Of a stretch of DNA of 31,105 bases, positions 1-8,848 are shown one piece after another. This DNA is from LH-M37 sp032251315 (GTDB lineage: Bacteria; Pseudomonadota; Gammaproteobacteria; SZUA-229). The translations under genes and the position numbers were made by a program. The stretch is from NCBI GenBank assembly GCA_032251315.1, contig JAVVEE010000026.1:1-31105 (forward strand), in the 5' to 3' direction. The number at the start of each line of letters is the position of its first letter. Position 1 is the first letter of the stretch. The notes beneath the pieces were generated by a model. It had not been told where the DNA came from, did no database searches, and was given only the letters and a program-made list of their open reading frames with translations.

Positions 1-293
1 CACTCACGGTAGCACGATGCCAGCAGCTCGGCTTCGCGTTGACCACCGCCGTGCCAGATCGGGCCAACGGTATGAATGATGTATTTTGCCGGCAGCCGGT
101 AGGCGCCGGTTATTTTGGCAGAACCGGTTTCGCAACCGTTTAGACGTTTGCATTCTTCCAGCAGCTCCGGTCCTGCGGCGCGATGAATTGCGCCATCGAC
201 ACCGCCGCCGCCCAGTAATGAGTTGTTGGCGGCATTCACAATCGCGTCAACCTTGAGCTGGGTGATGTCGGCCTGAATAATGTCTATTTTCAT
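1..293 (-). CDS. Macro-domain (ADP-ribose/O-acetyl-ADP-ribose processing) protein, partial
   Basis: The minus-strand frame begins at ATG 293-291 and runs off the left edge, giving about 97 residues. It opens MKIDIIQADITQLKVDAIVN, followed by AANNSLLGGGGVDGAIHRAAG, which is the signature of macro domains: the Asp and AIVNAAN segment and the glycine-rich GGGGVDGAIH loop bind ADP-ribose. YIIHTVGPIW follows as in YmdB/Appr-1-p processing proteins. Such proteins typically hydrolyse O-acetyl-ADP-ribose or remove ADP-ribose from targets in the cytoplasm. The gene is last in a minus-strand run, 25 bases downstream of mutM, so it is probably co-transcribed. The family call is strong; the exact substrate is not visible. 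The C-terminal part lies outside the window. Confidence 0.88.
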   Translation of the reverse strand, partial: MKIDIIQADITQLKVDAIVNAANNSLLGGGGVDGAIHRAAGPELLEECKRLNGCETGSAKITGAYRLPAKYIIHTVGPIWHGGGQREAELLASCYRE

Positions 294-318
294 CTCGTGG
301 GCCCCCGCTAACGTAGTT

Positions 319-1137
319 TTATTTCTGGCAGGTGGTGCAGTAAAAAGTGGAGCGGTTGAGCTGGCTGATCTGTTTGATAGCATGGCCGCAGACATTGCAG
401 GCCTGCTGCGCGCGCCCGTAAACCTGCAGGCGCTGGGCGAAGTAACCGGGCTGGCCGTTTTCACGGGTAAAGTCGCGCAGGGTAGTGCCGCCCTGTTTGA
501 TGGCGGCGTCAAGGATATGCCGGACGGCGTCAACCAGCTTGAAGCAGCGCGCCTTTGACAGCGTGCCGGCTTTGCGGTTGGGGTTGATGCCTGCCAGAAA
601 CAGCGCTTCACTGGCGTAGATGTTGCCCACGCCCACCACCACATGGCTGTTCATGATAAAGCTCTTGATCGCGCAGCTGCGTTTGCGCGATTGCGCGTAG
701 AAATAGTCAGCAGTGAAGTCATCACTCAATGGTTCCGGCCCAAGCTTGACCAGCAGCTTATGGCTCTCGACAGGCTGGTCGGTGAGCAGGACGCAGCCGA
801 ACTTTCTCGGGTCGTTGAGACGTAATATTTTTTTATTGCTGAAAACAAAATCGATGTGATCGTGTTTGCCCGCGGGCGTGGCCGCTGTGCAGATGCGTAA
901 ACTGCCGGACATGCCCAGATGCAGAATGACGGTTTCGCGATCGCCGAAACCGAACAGCAGGTATTTTCCCCTTCGCGATAACGTAGTCAGCTTCAGATCG
1001 TTGATTCGGTCGGGGAGCAGTTGCGGAATCGGCCAGCGAAGCTGGTGCTGGCGAATAACCACCGCCTTTATTTTCCGGTTTAGAATGTGCGGTTCGATGC
1101 CGCGACGGCTGGTTTCAACTTCCGGTAATTCAGGCAT
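319..1137 (-). CDS. mutM: Formamidopyrimidine-DNA glycosylase (Fpg/MutM)
   Basis: This 272-residue protein has the normal Fpg length. It removes oxidised purines such as 8-oxoguanine from DNA and cleaves the abasic strand by beta,delta-elimination. It starts MPELPEVETSRRGIEPHI: after Met removal, Pro1 is the Schiff-base nucleophile and Glu2 the catalytic acid. The helix-two-turn-helix part contains VGVGNIYASEALF. The C-terminus carries the zinc finger CNVCGHAIKQ...FYCTTCQK with four cysteines (CxxC-x16-CxxC). It starts 9 bases after the DUF4340 gene stop and precedes the macro-domain gene, so it appears to be the DNA-repair member at the end of an ABC-transporter operon. Identification is very secure. 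Confidence 0.97.
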   Translation of the reverse strand: MPELPEVETSRRGIEPHILNRKIKAVVIRQHQLRWPIPQLLPDRINDLKLTTLSRRGKYLLFGFGDRETVILHLGMSGSLRICTAATPAGKHDHIDFVFSNKKILRLNDPRKFGCVLLTDQPVESHKLLVKLGPEPLSDDFTADYFYAQSRKRSCAIKSFIMNSHVVVGVGNIYASEALFLAGINPNRKAGTLSKARCFKLVDAVRHILDAAIKQGGTTLRDFTRENGQPGYFAQRLQVYGRAQQACNVCGHAIKQISQLNRSTFYCTTCQK

Positions 1138-1146
1138 AAGCGGCGG

Positions 1147-2058
1147 TTACTGTAACTGTATGATGTGCAAAAATTCATCGGGTGAGACGCGCAGGGTTTC
1201 ACTTTGGGAGTCATCATCGGGTGCTTTCGCCGTTCCCGGTTTTAATAAGGCGGCGGACTCTTCCAGATTGAAATGATATTCCAGCTCTAGTTCGGGGCGG
1301 GCGATGATCAGCCAGGGTGCCTCGTCGGTGATGCTGAAGCGCACCGGGGTTTGGCTGTTTTCAAGAAAAACTTCGATCTCGCCCAGCGATTCACGGGGCA
1401 TGTAGTCGTGTACGGCAAAGGCCTGCTTATGCGTCCATTGGTAAACGGTATCAGCAACGGCCTCGCTCAAAATGCCATGCCGGCTCTGCCAGTGTCCTTG
1501 CTCATCGCGGCTGAGGACGTCATCGGGCAACACCAGCTTGCTGATTGCGGCGTCGCCGGGTAATAGCTCGGTGGCGATAAGCGTGCCGATCTGTGAGCTG
1601 AGTAACGGGTAGAAATGATCATCGATCAAATGCAGCTGGTCACCGGTTTTCACATAGCGATATCCGGTAACGGGGTTGAGCGTGCCGAATTCGATTTTTC
1701 TGTCATTAAAAGTGATGGACGTTTCTGCATTTGCGAGACCGAATTTTTTCAGCTCAAGCTCATCGCTGGCGTACTGCGCATCGCTGGCAGTTTCCAGTAT
1801 GCTGAGCAGTGTCTTAATGCGAAACTGATTAGCGGCAATTTCGATGGGTTGGGTCAAGCGCCACTGCCGGTCGCTTTTGGTAAGCACTGTCACGCGCTGC
1901 TGATGCTGAATGTGGATGCGGTTAATGTCGGACGCAGACAGTTCGGTGAGTTTTTTTATCTCATCCTGTTCCAATTCGTCATAGAACAGAAACAGTCCCA
2001 GCCCGATAGCCAGCACCAGTAAAAACAGATTGGTGAGCAGCTGCGAGCGCATGATCAA
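1147..2058 (-). CDS. DUF4340 domain protein, partner of GldG-like ABC system
   Basis: A 303-residue protein with one N-terminal membrane helix (about residues 6-25, LLTNLFLLVLAIGLGLFLFY) and a mostly soluble beta-rich remainder, consistent with a membrane-anchored periplasmic protein. The pattern IHIQHQQRVTVLTKSDRQWR followed by QPIEIAANQFRIKTLLSIL is typical of DUF4340 proteins, which usually lie next to GldG-like genes. The start codon overlaps the stop of the upstream gldG-like gene by 4 bases (ATGA arrangement), so translation is probably coupled. No catalytic residues are apparent. Biochemical function is unknown; association with the ABC exporter is inferred from gene order. Confidence 0.8.
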   Translation of the reverse strand: MIMRSQLLTNLFLLVLAIGLGLFLFYDELEQDEIKKLTELSASDINRIHIQHQQRVTVLTKSDRQWRLTQPIEIAANQFRIKTLLSILETASDAQYASDELELKKFGLANAETSITFNDRKIEFGTLNPVTGYRYVKTGDQLHLIDDHFYPLLSSQIGTLIATELLPGDAAISKLVLPDDVLSRDEQGHWQSRHGILSEAVADTVYQWTHKQAFAVHDYMPRESLGEIEVFLENSQTPVRFSITDEAPWLIIARPELELEYHFNLEESAALLKPGTAKAPDDDSQSETLRVSPDEFLHIIQLQ

Positions 2059-3452
2059 CGTCGGCGGCGTCTGAACCAGATAAACAGGCCGATTATCAAC
2101 AGGGTGGCTGGCAGCACCAGCAGAAAGCCCAGGCCGATGACGAGTATTTCGGTGTCATTGAGTTGCAGTTTGGTGTCGGCTGCAGTCCTGATTTCGGTGG
2201 CGATCAGATCATCATCACCGCTCAGCCAGTCGATGATGTTCAGCCCCAGCGTCAGGTTGGCGCCGACACCAACATAATTGTTGGCGAGAAAATCGCTGTC
2301 GCCGGTAACGATGATGCGTTGTGAGGCTTTTTGTCCGCCGCCGTTTTGGGCGGGAGCATCACGGGGAAGCGGCCGTTCCAGTGCGAGCACAATCGGCAAT
2401 GGCCCGCTCACATCGCCCGCGCTGGAATCAAAGACAATGCCATCGACCAGGTCATTAGTCTCAGACCAGCTCTGCGCCAGTGACTGCGCAATGATGCTGC
2501 TCTGCCACTGGCTATTAGCCTCGACAGAGATGCCGCGGCTGATGGGGAACAGCGTGTTGTAGCTGATATTTTGCGTGATCGCATGCGGATGATAATCCAG
2601 CACAGGAATCATCGCTGGGTGCTGGATACGCAGGGTTTTGCGCAGGTTGGCATTGTTGTCGACAACAATACCGTCTAAAAATCTGATGTTCAGCAGGCGG
2701 GCAAGTTCACTCAGGCCGTTAAGAGTGTCGTTGTCCGCGCCAGGGTCCATCATCCATAACAGATTGCCGCCCTTGATGATATGTTGTCTGATGTGTTCAA
2801 GCTCGCCTGCGAGCACCGGGCTGGTGGGTGATGCGATCACCAGCACCTCGGTGCCATCGGGCAGCGTCGCCTGCAATAGATTATGCGCGCGAGCGTTAAT
2901 GCCTTTGTCGGCAAGCTGGGCGGTGAACTTAGCGAAATCAGCATTAGCCGTGCCCGCAGGCCGGCGTTCGCCGTGGCCTTCAAGGAACAGTAGTGATCCC
3001 TGATTGCTGTGGCTGAGTCGTTGCAGGGCGCTACTGATAACGCCTTCACTCAGTGAATTTACGATTTCGCTACGGTTTTTATATTTGATCACGGTCTGGC
3101 CATATCGTGTTACCTGATCCAGTTCGGCCAGCTCAATATCAATGTCGGGATTAATCAGTTTGAAATTAAAGTCATCCTTCACCTGTTTGTAACGGTTGAG
3201 TATCTCGCTCACCGCCGTTTTCATGGTGGGGTCGTCCTGCAGATAAACATTAACGATCACCGGCGCCTCCATGGCGCGCAACAGATTAATGCTGCCCTGA
3301 GATAAGGTGTTGCGCTGGCCTGCCGTCCAGTCGTATTGAAAGCTGTATTTCTGGCTGGTCCAGGCCAGCAGCCCCACCACACTGAGCAGCAGCAGGGTGA
3401 AAATGATTTTCTGTAACTGCAATAGCAGGCGAATATTTTTTGTAATTTTCAT
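2055..3452 (-). CDS. GldG-like ABC transporter auxiliary protein
   Basis: A 465-residue protein with a membrane helix near the N-terminus (about residues 13-32), a large extracytoplasmic middle and a second helix near the C-terminus (about 437-460) ending in a run of five arginines, which should place the tail in the cytoplasm. The early segment with YDWTAGQRNTLSQGSINLL, then VNVYLQDDP and a Rossmann-like EVLVIASPTSPV stretch, fits the family annotated as an ABC-type transport system involved in gliding motility (GldG; IFT52-like fold). Gliding itself should not be assumed, since such cassettes occur in many non-gliding Proteobacteria. It lies between the permease (15 bases upstream) and the DUF4340 gene (4-base overlap). 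Confidence 0.82.
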   Translation of the reverse strand: MKITKNIRLLLQLQKIIFTLLLLSVVGLLAWTSQKYSFQYDWTAGQRNTLSQGSINLLRAMEAPVIVNVYLQDDPTMKTAVSEILNRYKQVKDDFNFKLINPDIDIELAELDQVTRYGQTVIKYKNRSEIVNSLSEGVISSALQRLSHSNQGSLLFLEGHGERRPAGTANADFAKFTAQLADKGINARAHNLLQATLPDGTEVLVIASPTSPVLAGELEHIRQHIIKGGNLLWMMDPGADNDTLNGLSELARLLNIRFLDGIVVDNNANLRKTLRIQHPAMIPVLDYHPHAITQNISYNTLFPISRGISVEANSQWQSSIIAQSLAQSWSETNDLVDGIVFDSSAGDVSGPLPIVLALERPLPRDAPAQNGGGQKASQRIIVTGDSDFLANNYVGVGANLTLGLNIIDWLSGDDDLIATEIRTAADTKLQLNDTEILVIGLGFLLVLPATLLIIGLFIWFRRRRR

Positions 3453-3467
3453 ATCTCTTGGTAGGTT

Positions 3468-4217
3468 TTATCTTTGCAGACGTTGCGCATCCATCTGGCG
3501 GATAGTGAGCAGTAGAAAAGTGATGATAAATAGAGCGAAATAAGCCAGGTCGACGCTGTTAACCAGACCGCGAAGGAACGGCCCGATGTGGTGGGTGAGC
3601 GAAACATAGCTGAAGGCACTGACGGTACTATTGTCGCCGGTGTTACGTTCCAGCATCCATAATAATAATAACAGGCCGAAAGTGCTGATCGCCGCGACGA
3701 CCGGATTGGCGGTGAGTGATGATAAAAACAGACCTGCCGCAGCAAAGGCACTCATCAGCAGCACCAGTCCCAGCAGCCCCGCCGCCAGCTTGCCAAGATC
3801 AAGCTCGGTGCCCATCATCAGCGATAACGGCATCAGACTGATCATGCCGACTAGAATCAGATAGAACAGGACAATGCCCAGAAATTTACCCAGCACAATT
3901 TCGCTGATGCTAACGGGGGCGGAGAGTAGCAGCGAGAGGGTGCCGTTGCGCCGCTCTTCGCTGATCAGGCGCATGGTCAGCAGGGGCGAGATCATCAGCA
4001 GAATTACGCTGGCAATTTCCAGCATCGGCGCAACCACCAGGTCGGTGACGCCGGGGGCGTTATCCAGGGTAGCGAGCTCTTTTTGAATGGAAAAGAACAG
4101 ATCAATCTGAGAGAGAAATATCCAGGCCAGAATCAGCTGGGTTACCGCCAGTACCGTCCAGGCCAGCGGCGATAAAAACATGCTGCGCAACTCCCGCAGG
4201 GCGATATTTAAAATCAT
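3468..4217 (-). CDS. ABC-2 type transporter permease (GldF-like)
   Basis: A 249-residue integral membrane protein with about six hydrophobic segments. It opens MILNIALRELRSMFLSPLAW, a usual start for ABC-2 permeases of the GldF/NosY type, and contains the cytoplasmic loop LLTMRLISEERRNGTLSLLL with the conserved E-E-R-x-x-G-T motif that contacts the ATPase. Its start overlaps the end of the ATPase gene by 4 bases, so the two are translationally coupled and probably form the membrane core of one transporter. The substrate is unknown. The short minus-strand frame at 3449-3751 is a shadow in another frame. Confidence 0.88.
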   Translation of the reverse strand: MILNIALRELRSMFLSPLAWTVLAVTQLILAWIFLSQIDLFFSIQKELATLDNAPGVTDLVVAPMLEIASVILLMISPLLTMRLISEERRNGTLSLLLSAPVSISEIVLGKFLGIVLFYLILVGMISLMPLSLMMGTELDLGKLAAGLLGLVLLMSAFAAAGLFLSSLTANPVVAAISTFGLLLLLWMLERNTGDNSTVSAFSYVSLTHHIGPFLRGLVNSVDLAYFALFIITFLLLTIRQMDAQRLQR

Positions 4218-5152
4218 GCTATCGCCTCCACGCGTTTATGTTCATCGCCCAGCGTGAGATCGATAAACACCTGCTCCAGTGTGTGTTGATGCGGAACCAG
4301 TTTAATCAGGCCCCAGTTGTTCGCTACCGCTGCATTGGCAATATTTTCAGCAGTGGCGTGAGATGTGTGCAGTAGAAAAGAATGCTCATCCAGGCGTTCA
4401 ATATTATTAATGTCTGCCGTTTCGTATAGAAGATTGACGGCGGGCGGGCGCAGCAGGGTGACTTCATAAAAACCGTGAGAGTGCTCGCCGCGCAGCTCAT
4501 CCATATCCGCTTCGTAGACCAGTCGGCCTTTATTGATAATCTGCACACGATTACACACCGCCTCGACCTCTGGCAAAATGTGGGTGCATAAAATAATGCC
4601 GTGCTCCTTGCCCAGCTCGACGATCAGTTCGCGAATCTCGCGAATCTGATTGGGATCAAGGCCGACAGTGGGCTCATCCAGAATAATGATGCGGGGTGCA
4701 TGCACAATTGCCTGAGCGATGCCCACGCGCTGCTGATAGCCCTTGGAGAGATTGCCGATCAGACGGCGTCCCGAATCTTTCAAACCGCAGCGTGTTTTGG
4801 CCAGATGGATGGCATCGCTGATGCGGGATTTTTCGATGCGATGCAGGCGGGCGCAGTAACTCAGGTATTCATTCACCGTCATCTCTTTATAGAGCGGGGG
4901 CTGTTCCGGCAGATAGCCTATTTCAGCTTTGGCGCGTTTGGGATTGTCGAGTAGATCAAAACCGTGAATATGAATCTCACCTGCGCTGGGTGCCAGATTG
5001 CCGCTCAGCATCTGCATGGTGGTGGACTTGCCGGCACCGTTGGGGCCGAGAAAGCCGAGAATGTCGCCGGTTTTGAGGTTGAAGCTGATGTCGTCCACGG
5101 CGCGATGATGGCCGTAATAGCGGACAAGATTATTAACGGTGATCAGAGACAT
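4214..5152 (-). CDS. ABC transporter ATP-binding protein (GldA-like)
   Basis: A 312-residue ATPase. Walker A is GPNGAGKST (about residues 36-44), the Q-loop region reads GYLPEQPPLY, the signature is LSKGYQQR (the K-for-G variant seen in GldA/CcmA-type ATPases), Walker B is IIILDEPTVGLD and the switch His is in CTHILPEV. A C-terminal domain of roughly 90 residues follows. It is the first gene of the minus-strand operon ATPase-permease-GldG-DUF4340-mutM-macro. It should drive the adjacent ABC-2 permease; whether it exports a substrate or does mechanical work on membrane proteins is unknown. The upstream gap shared with the EAL/GGDEF gene holds a plausible promoter. Confidence 0.93.
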   Translation of the reverse strand: MSLITVNNLVRYYGHHRAVDDISFNLKTGDILGFLGPNGAGKSTTMQMLSGNLAPSAGEIHIHGFDLLDNPKRAKAEIGYLPEQPPLYKEMTVNEYLSYCARLHRIEKSRISDAIHLAKTRCGLKDSGRRLIGNLSKGYQQRVGIAQAIVHAPRIIILDEPTVGLDPNQIREIRELIVELGKEHGIILCTHILPEVEAVCNRVQIINKGRLVYEADMDELRGEHSHGFYEVTLLRPPAVNLLYETADINNIERLDEHSFLLHTSHATAENIANAAVANNWGLIKLVPHQHTLEQVFIDLTLGDEHKRVEAIA

Positions 5153-5196
5153 GCGGGCTATTATTCCTGATTTAAACGGGCTTGCAAGTAAAATTT

Positions 5197-5202
5197 ATTA
5201 TA
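5197..5202 (-). promoter_or_regulatory. Possible -10 element of the GldA-operon promoter
   Basis: On the minus strand these six bases read TATAAT, a perfect sigma-70 -10 hexamer, about 45 bases upstream of the GldA-like start codon. No good -35 hexamer is visible at 16-18 bases, so the call rests on the -10 match and its position in the divergent intergenic region. Confidence 0.4.
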
Positions 5203-5412
5203 GCTTTTGTACACTAACACAGCGACAGATGGTGCATGAATAAATCCGATGGCAATATCGGGTTCAAACCTTGTTCTGCGGTTTACACAAAGCGATTTGA
5301 ATAGAGCAGGAACGTGTGCAGAGTGGTGAGATAGAATCCTGACGCTGGCATAGTTATAAATACTATGTTGCAGTTTCATATAAGTGTAATAAATTTTCAC
5401 TATTGTTGCACA

Positions 5413-7194
5413 ATGAACGCATGTGAAAAAAATTACGTTGTGCCTGTTTCGCTGGAACGGTGTCTGGATAATATTATCCGCGATAAAAAATTGACCGCGC
5501 TGTTCCAACCCATAGTCAATAACAAGGCGCATGAAATCTATGGCTACGAAGCCCTGATTCGCGGTCCGTCCAATAATGCTTTGCACTCCCCGGTTAATCT
5601 GTTTGAGACCGCGGTCCACTACGGGCGTCTGGTTGAGCTGGAACAGCTGTGCCGTGAAATCGCCATCAGCCAGTTCAAGCTGCTCGATCTGCCGGGCAAA
5701 CTGTTCCTCAATGCCAGTCCCGAGACATTGACTCAGCCGGATTACCGCTCTGGCTGCACCCTGAATACGCTGCGCCAGACCGGGTTGCCACCCGAGCGCG
5801 TGGTCATTGAGCTCACCGAGCAGTACCCGATGGAAGATTATGATCTGCTGCGCGATGCACTGCATCATTATAAGAAAATGGGATTCAAAATTGCCATCGA
5901 TGACCTGGGTGCGGGTTATGCCGGCCTGCGCATGTGGTCGGAGCTGCGACCCGATTATGTCAAAATCGACCGTCACTTTATGCAGGATATCCATGAAGAC
6001 AGGGCCAAGCAGGAATTTGTCCGTTCCATTCGCAATATCGCCCGCGAGCTGGATTGCCGAGTGATCGGCGAAGGCATTGAAACCGCAGAAGAGTATCGTG
6101 TGGCCAGCACCATGGGACTGGAGTTTATCCAAGGTTACTATTTTGCCCGCCCTACGGCGCTGCCGGAAATAAGCGTACCGCGACGGCTGTTTAAACAGAT
6201 GCCCGAAAAATTTTATCGTCGTAGTGGCAGGGGCGCTCTTTCTAAAAGTATTGGTGAGTTAATGCGCCGGGTACCGAGCATTAGCTCGGCATTCACCGTC
6301 GTGGAAGCAATGCAAATGTTCCATAGTGCGCCGCAACTCGATAGCTTGCCAGTGGTTGATGGCAGCCGTGCACTGGGGCTGGTTCGGCGCAGTGCCCTGA
6401 GCCAGCTGGTGCTGAGTCCCTATGGTCGGGACCTGCACGGCAAGAAACTCATCGGTCAGTTTATTGATAACGATACGCTGATGCTGGAGTCACACCTGCC
6501 GATTGAAGAGGCCAGCAGTCTGGTCAGTGAGCAGATGCAGCAGAACAAGGAGCTGGAATTTATTATCACCGAAGAGGGCTACTACCGTGGCATAGGTTCG
6601 GTCATCGACCTGCTCAAAGTGATCACTCAGTTGCAGATACGCAGTGCCTGTTACGCCAATCCCCTGACCCTGCTGCCGGGCAATGTTCCTATCTATGAGG
6701 AGCTGGATTATTTGCTGCACGAGCAGGAGCAGTTTGTGGTGTGTTATTTCGATCTGGATAACTTTAAGCCCTACAACGACACTTATGGTTATGAAAAAGG
6801 CGACAAGGTACTAAAAGGGCTTGCTGAACTCCTGCGCGATGGTATTGATGAGAAGCGCGACTTTGTCGGTCACGTTGGTGGTGATGATTTCATTCTGATT
6901 TTTCTCAGCACCGACTGGCAGAGTCGCTGTCAGGCAATAATGGATAAGTTTGAACAGAGGGTGAAGCGCTGTTATAGCCGCAAGGATCAGGAGCAGGTCG
7001 GGATCTGGTCGCAGGACCGCACCGGCAATCACTGTTTCTTTCCCCTGCTCAGTCTTTCGATTGGCTGCGTGAGTCCCGACCCCGTTATCTGCAAGAGCCA
7101 CCATGATGTGGCCACGCTCGCCAGTGCGGCCAAACACATGGCAAAGAAACAAACGGGCAACTCCATGTTTATCGAGCAGCGTCGTCAGCCCTGA
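5413..7194 (+). CDS. EAL-CBS-GGDEF cyclic-di-GMP signalling protein
   Basis: From ATG 5413 the protein has 593 residues. The EAL domain (about 25-255) keeps YEALIRG (EAL at 46-48), FLNASPETL, IELTEQ, AIDDLGAGYAGL, VKIDRHF, GEGIETAEE and QGYYFARP, so c-di-GMP phosphodiesterase residues are all present. A pair of CBS-like repeats (about 284-400) follows, then a GGDEF domain (about 440-590) with YFDLDNFKPYNDTYGYEKGD and the signature GGDDF (489-493), in which the usual Glu is Asp. The inhibitory RxxD site is not evident. It is cytoplasmic with no membrane helix. An in-frame ATG at 5365 would add 16 residues, but a possible promoter (CTGACG, 16 bases, TACTAT at 5361-5366) overlaps it, so I prefer 5413; neither start has a clear Shine-Dalgarno. 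A long antisense open frame (5161-6132) is a shadow. Confidence 0.93.
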   Translation: MNACEKNYVVPVSLERCLDNIIRDKKLTALFQPIVNNKAHEIYGYEALIRGPSNNALHSPVNLFETAVHYGRLVELEQLCREIAISQFKLLDLPGKLFLNASPETLTQPDYRSGCTLNTLRQTGLPPERVVIELTEQYPMEDYDLLRDALHHYKKMGFKIAIDDLGAGYAGLRMWSELRPDYVKIDRHFMQDIHEDRAKQEFVRSIRNIARELDCRVIGEGIETAEEYRVASTMGLEFIQGYYFARPTALPEISVPRRLFKQMPEKFYRRSGRGALSKSIGELMRRVPSISSAFTVVEAMQMFHSAPQLDSLPVVDGSRALGLVRRSALSQLVLSPYGRDLHGKKLIGQFIDNDTLMLESHLPIEEASSLVSEQMQQNKELEFIITEEGYYRGIGSVIDLLKVITQLQIRSACYANPLTLLPGNVPIYEELDYLLHEQEQFVVCYFDLDNFKPYNDTYGYEKGDKVLKGLAELLRDGIDEKRDFVGHVGGDDFILIFLSTDWQSRCQAIMDKFEQRVKRCYSRKDQEQVGIWSQDRTGNHCFFPLLSLSIGCVSPDPVICKSHHDVATLASAAKHMAKKQTGNSMFIEQRRQP

Positions 7195-7207
7195 AAAATA
7201 GCCGTAA

Positions 7208-8707
7208 TTAAATTTGCCTGGCCTGGCGGTTATTGGCGATGCCAGTTTTGCTGGTTTTCTGCCGTGGATTTATCAGCGCGTCAAAGTTTGATTTCTCCCC
7301 CGAGTTCAAAAAATCCTGCCTCAGTTTTTCGCTCACAGTGGCTTCTGCAAGGTTCATCTCCTGCGTCAGAATAGTGTAGAGCAGGGTGAACAGACGCTTC
7401 AATGAAATCTTCCAGGTGCTGCCTTCGCGCTGATAAAGCGAGTCGCTGAGGTGCAGGAAATTGTCAAAGGCCGACTGGCCGAGAATCAGCGGCAGGGTGT
7501 TCTGGAAACGGCCCGAGTTGGCGATCATGTCCCAGTAGCGGGCAAAACGACTGACCGTTTGCAGGGTGTAAAAATCAATGTTGCGGGTGCTCAGAATATT
7601 GTATGGCGCCTGCGGGTTGTAACGCAGCTGATAAATTTCGTTATGCCGGTTGATGGGCGCGCCGCGCAGGCGCTTGAGTATGCCCAGCTGAATTTCATGC
7701 GGGTTGAGTGCGACCAGTCGATCAAAGCTGCGGGCAAAGTTTTCCAGGGTGTCGCCGGGCAGGCCGAAGATCAGGTCGGCATGAATGTAGGCCTGTGATT
7801 CGTTGCGCAGCCACGCCAGATTGGCGCAGGATTTTTCATTGTCCTGCTTGCGGCTGATCAGCGACTGAATGGCCGGGTCAAAAGTCTGGATGCCGATCTC
7901 AAACTGCAGGGAGTGTTCGGGAAATTTCCTGATACTTTCCTTGAGCTTATCGGGCAGATTGTCGGGCACCACTTCAAAATGCAGATACAGGTCGTCGCTC
8001 ATGCGTTGCAGAAAAAATTCCAGAATGGCGACGCTGGTGCTGACTTTTAAATTGAAAGTGCGGTCGATGAACTTGAAATTACGTGCGCCGCGCTGATGCA
8101 GTACAGCCATGGCCTCAAGAAATTTTTCCAGCTGGAAAGGTTTGGCGGTTTTATCCAGCGACGACAGGCAGAACTCGCATTTAAAAGGGCAGCCACGCGA
8201 AGCCTCGACGTAGATCATGCGGTTGCGGACATCTTCATCGCTGTAATAGGCGTAGGGCAGTTCGAGCTGATCGAGGGCGACGACCTCGGCGGCGATGATC
8301 TTTTCCGGTGGCATATCGCCTGCCAGCAACTGCACGCAGAGCTTTCTGAAACTGATTTCCCCCGCGCCTTCGATGACGTAATCAGCCAGCTTGACCACTT
8401 CGGGGTGATCCGGGTGGTGACTGACCTCCGGCCCGCCGAGCACGATCAGCGTTTTGGGCGATATCTGCCTGAGCAGCGCCACGGTCTGGCTGACTTCGGC
8501 CACATTCCAGATATAAACGCCGAAGCCGATAATGGCCGGATTGTGGCGCAGCAGGTTTTCGGCGATATCCATGGGGCGCTGGTGGATGGTGAACTCATGC
8601 ACCCGTGCGCGCGCCTGTAAATCGCCCAGGTTGGCGTACAGATAACGCAGGCCGAAGGCGGCATGGATATAACGGGCATTGAGCGTGGTGAGTAGAATGT
8701 CAGCCAT
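7208..8707 (-). CDS. B12-binding domain radical SAM protein (DUF4080 type)
   Basis: A 499-residue protein. The N-terminal 150 or so residues look like a cobalamin-binding Rossmann domain (MADILLTTLNARYIHAAFGL, later PKTLIVLGGPEVSHHPDHP). The radical SAM core follows with EASRGCPFKCEFCLSS, giving Cys173, Cys177 and Cys180 for the [4Fe-4S] cluster, then FKFIDRTFN, HFEVVPD and DLIFGLPGDT, typical of the barrel. The C-terminal third resembles the DUF4080 region found in this class of putative methyl- or carbon-transfer enzymes. Substrate is not known. It converges on the EAL/GGDEF gene with a 13-base gap. Its ATG start at 8707 gives MADILLTTLN, the usual family beginning. Confidence 0.92.
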   Translation of the reverse strand: MADILLTTLNARYIHAAFGLRYLYANLGDLQARARVHEFTIHQRPMDIAENLLRHNPAIIGFGVYIWNVAEVSQTVALLRQISPKTLIVLGGPEVSHHPDHPEVVKLADYVIEGAGEISFRKLCVQLLAGDMPPEKIIAAEVVALDQLELPYAYYSDEDVRNRMIYVEASRGCPFKCEFCLSSLDKTAKPFQLEKFLEAMAVLHQRGARNFKFIDRTFNLKVSTSVAILEFFLQRMSDDLYLHFEVVPDNLPDKLKESIRKFPEHSLQFEIGIQTFDPAIQSLISRKQDNEKSCANLAWLRNESQAYIHADLIFGLPGDTLENFARSFDRLVALNPHEIQLGILKRLRGAPINRHNEIYQLRYNPQAPYNILSTRNIDFYTLQTVSRFARYWDMIANSGRFQNTLPLILGQSAFDNFLHLSDSLYQREGSTWKISLKRLFTLLYTILTQEMNLAEATVSEKLRQDFLNSGEKSNFDALINPRQKTSKTGIANNRQARQI

Positions 8708-8829
8708 AGTTGGCGCTATATAGTTGCGCGGGGTGCAGCCGGGTCGGCTTCAGTCATAAAGGCGCATTTTACACATAATAAGGTGGTGCCATGGTCGGCT
8801 AAATTCCATTATTTCTGCTGCTTTATTTT

Positions 8830-8848
8830 ATAACTGAGAATCATTATC
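8830..8848 (+). promoter_or_regulatory. Fur-box-like operator upstream of the DsrC-like gene
   Basis: The 19 bases ATAACTGAGAATCATTATC match the classical Fur consensus GATAATGATAATCATTATC at 14 of 19 positions, with the whole right half AATCATTATC intact. It lies about 45 bases before the start codon of the DsrC-like gene, where a repressor would block transcription. A -10-like TATGTT follows at 8853-8858. Iron-dependent control of the downstream gene is an inference. Confidence 0.5.

Noticed and set aside
5161..6132. 323-codon open frame on the minus strand
   Set aside because: It lies antisense to the EAL domain, has no ribosome site, and its translation resembles no family; it is a codon-bias shadow.
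8096..8620. 174-codon plus-strand open frame
   Set aside because: Antisense to the B12-binding radical SAM gene, which has clear motifs; no start signals.
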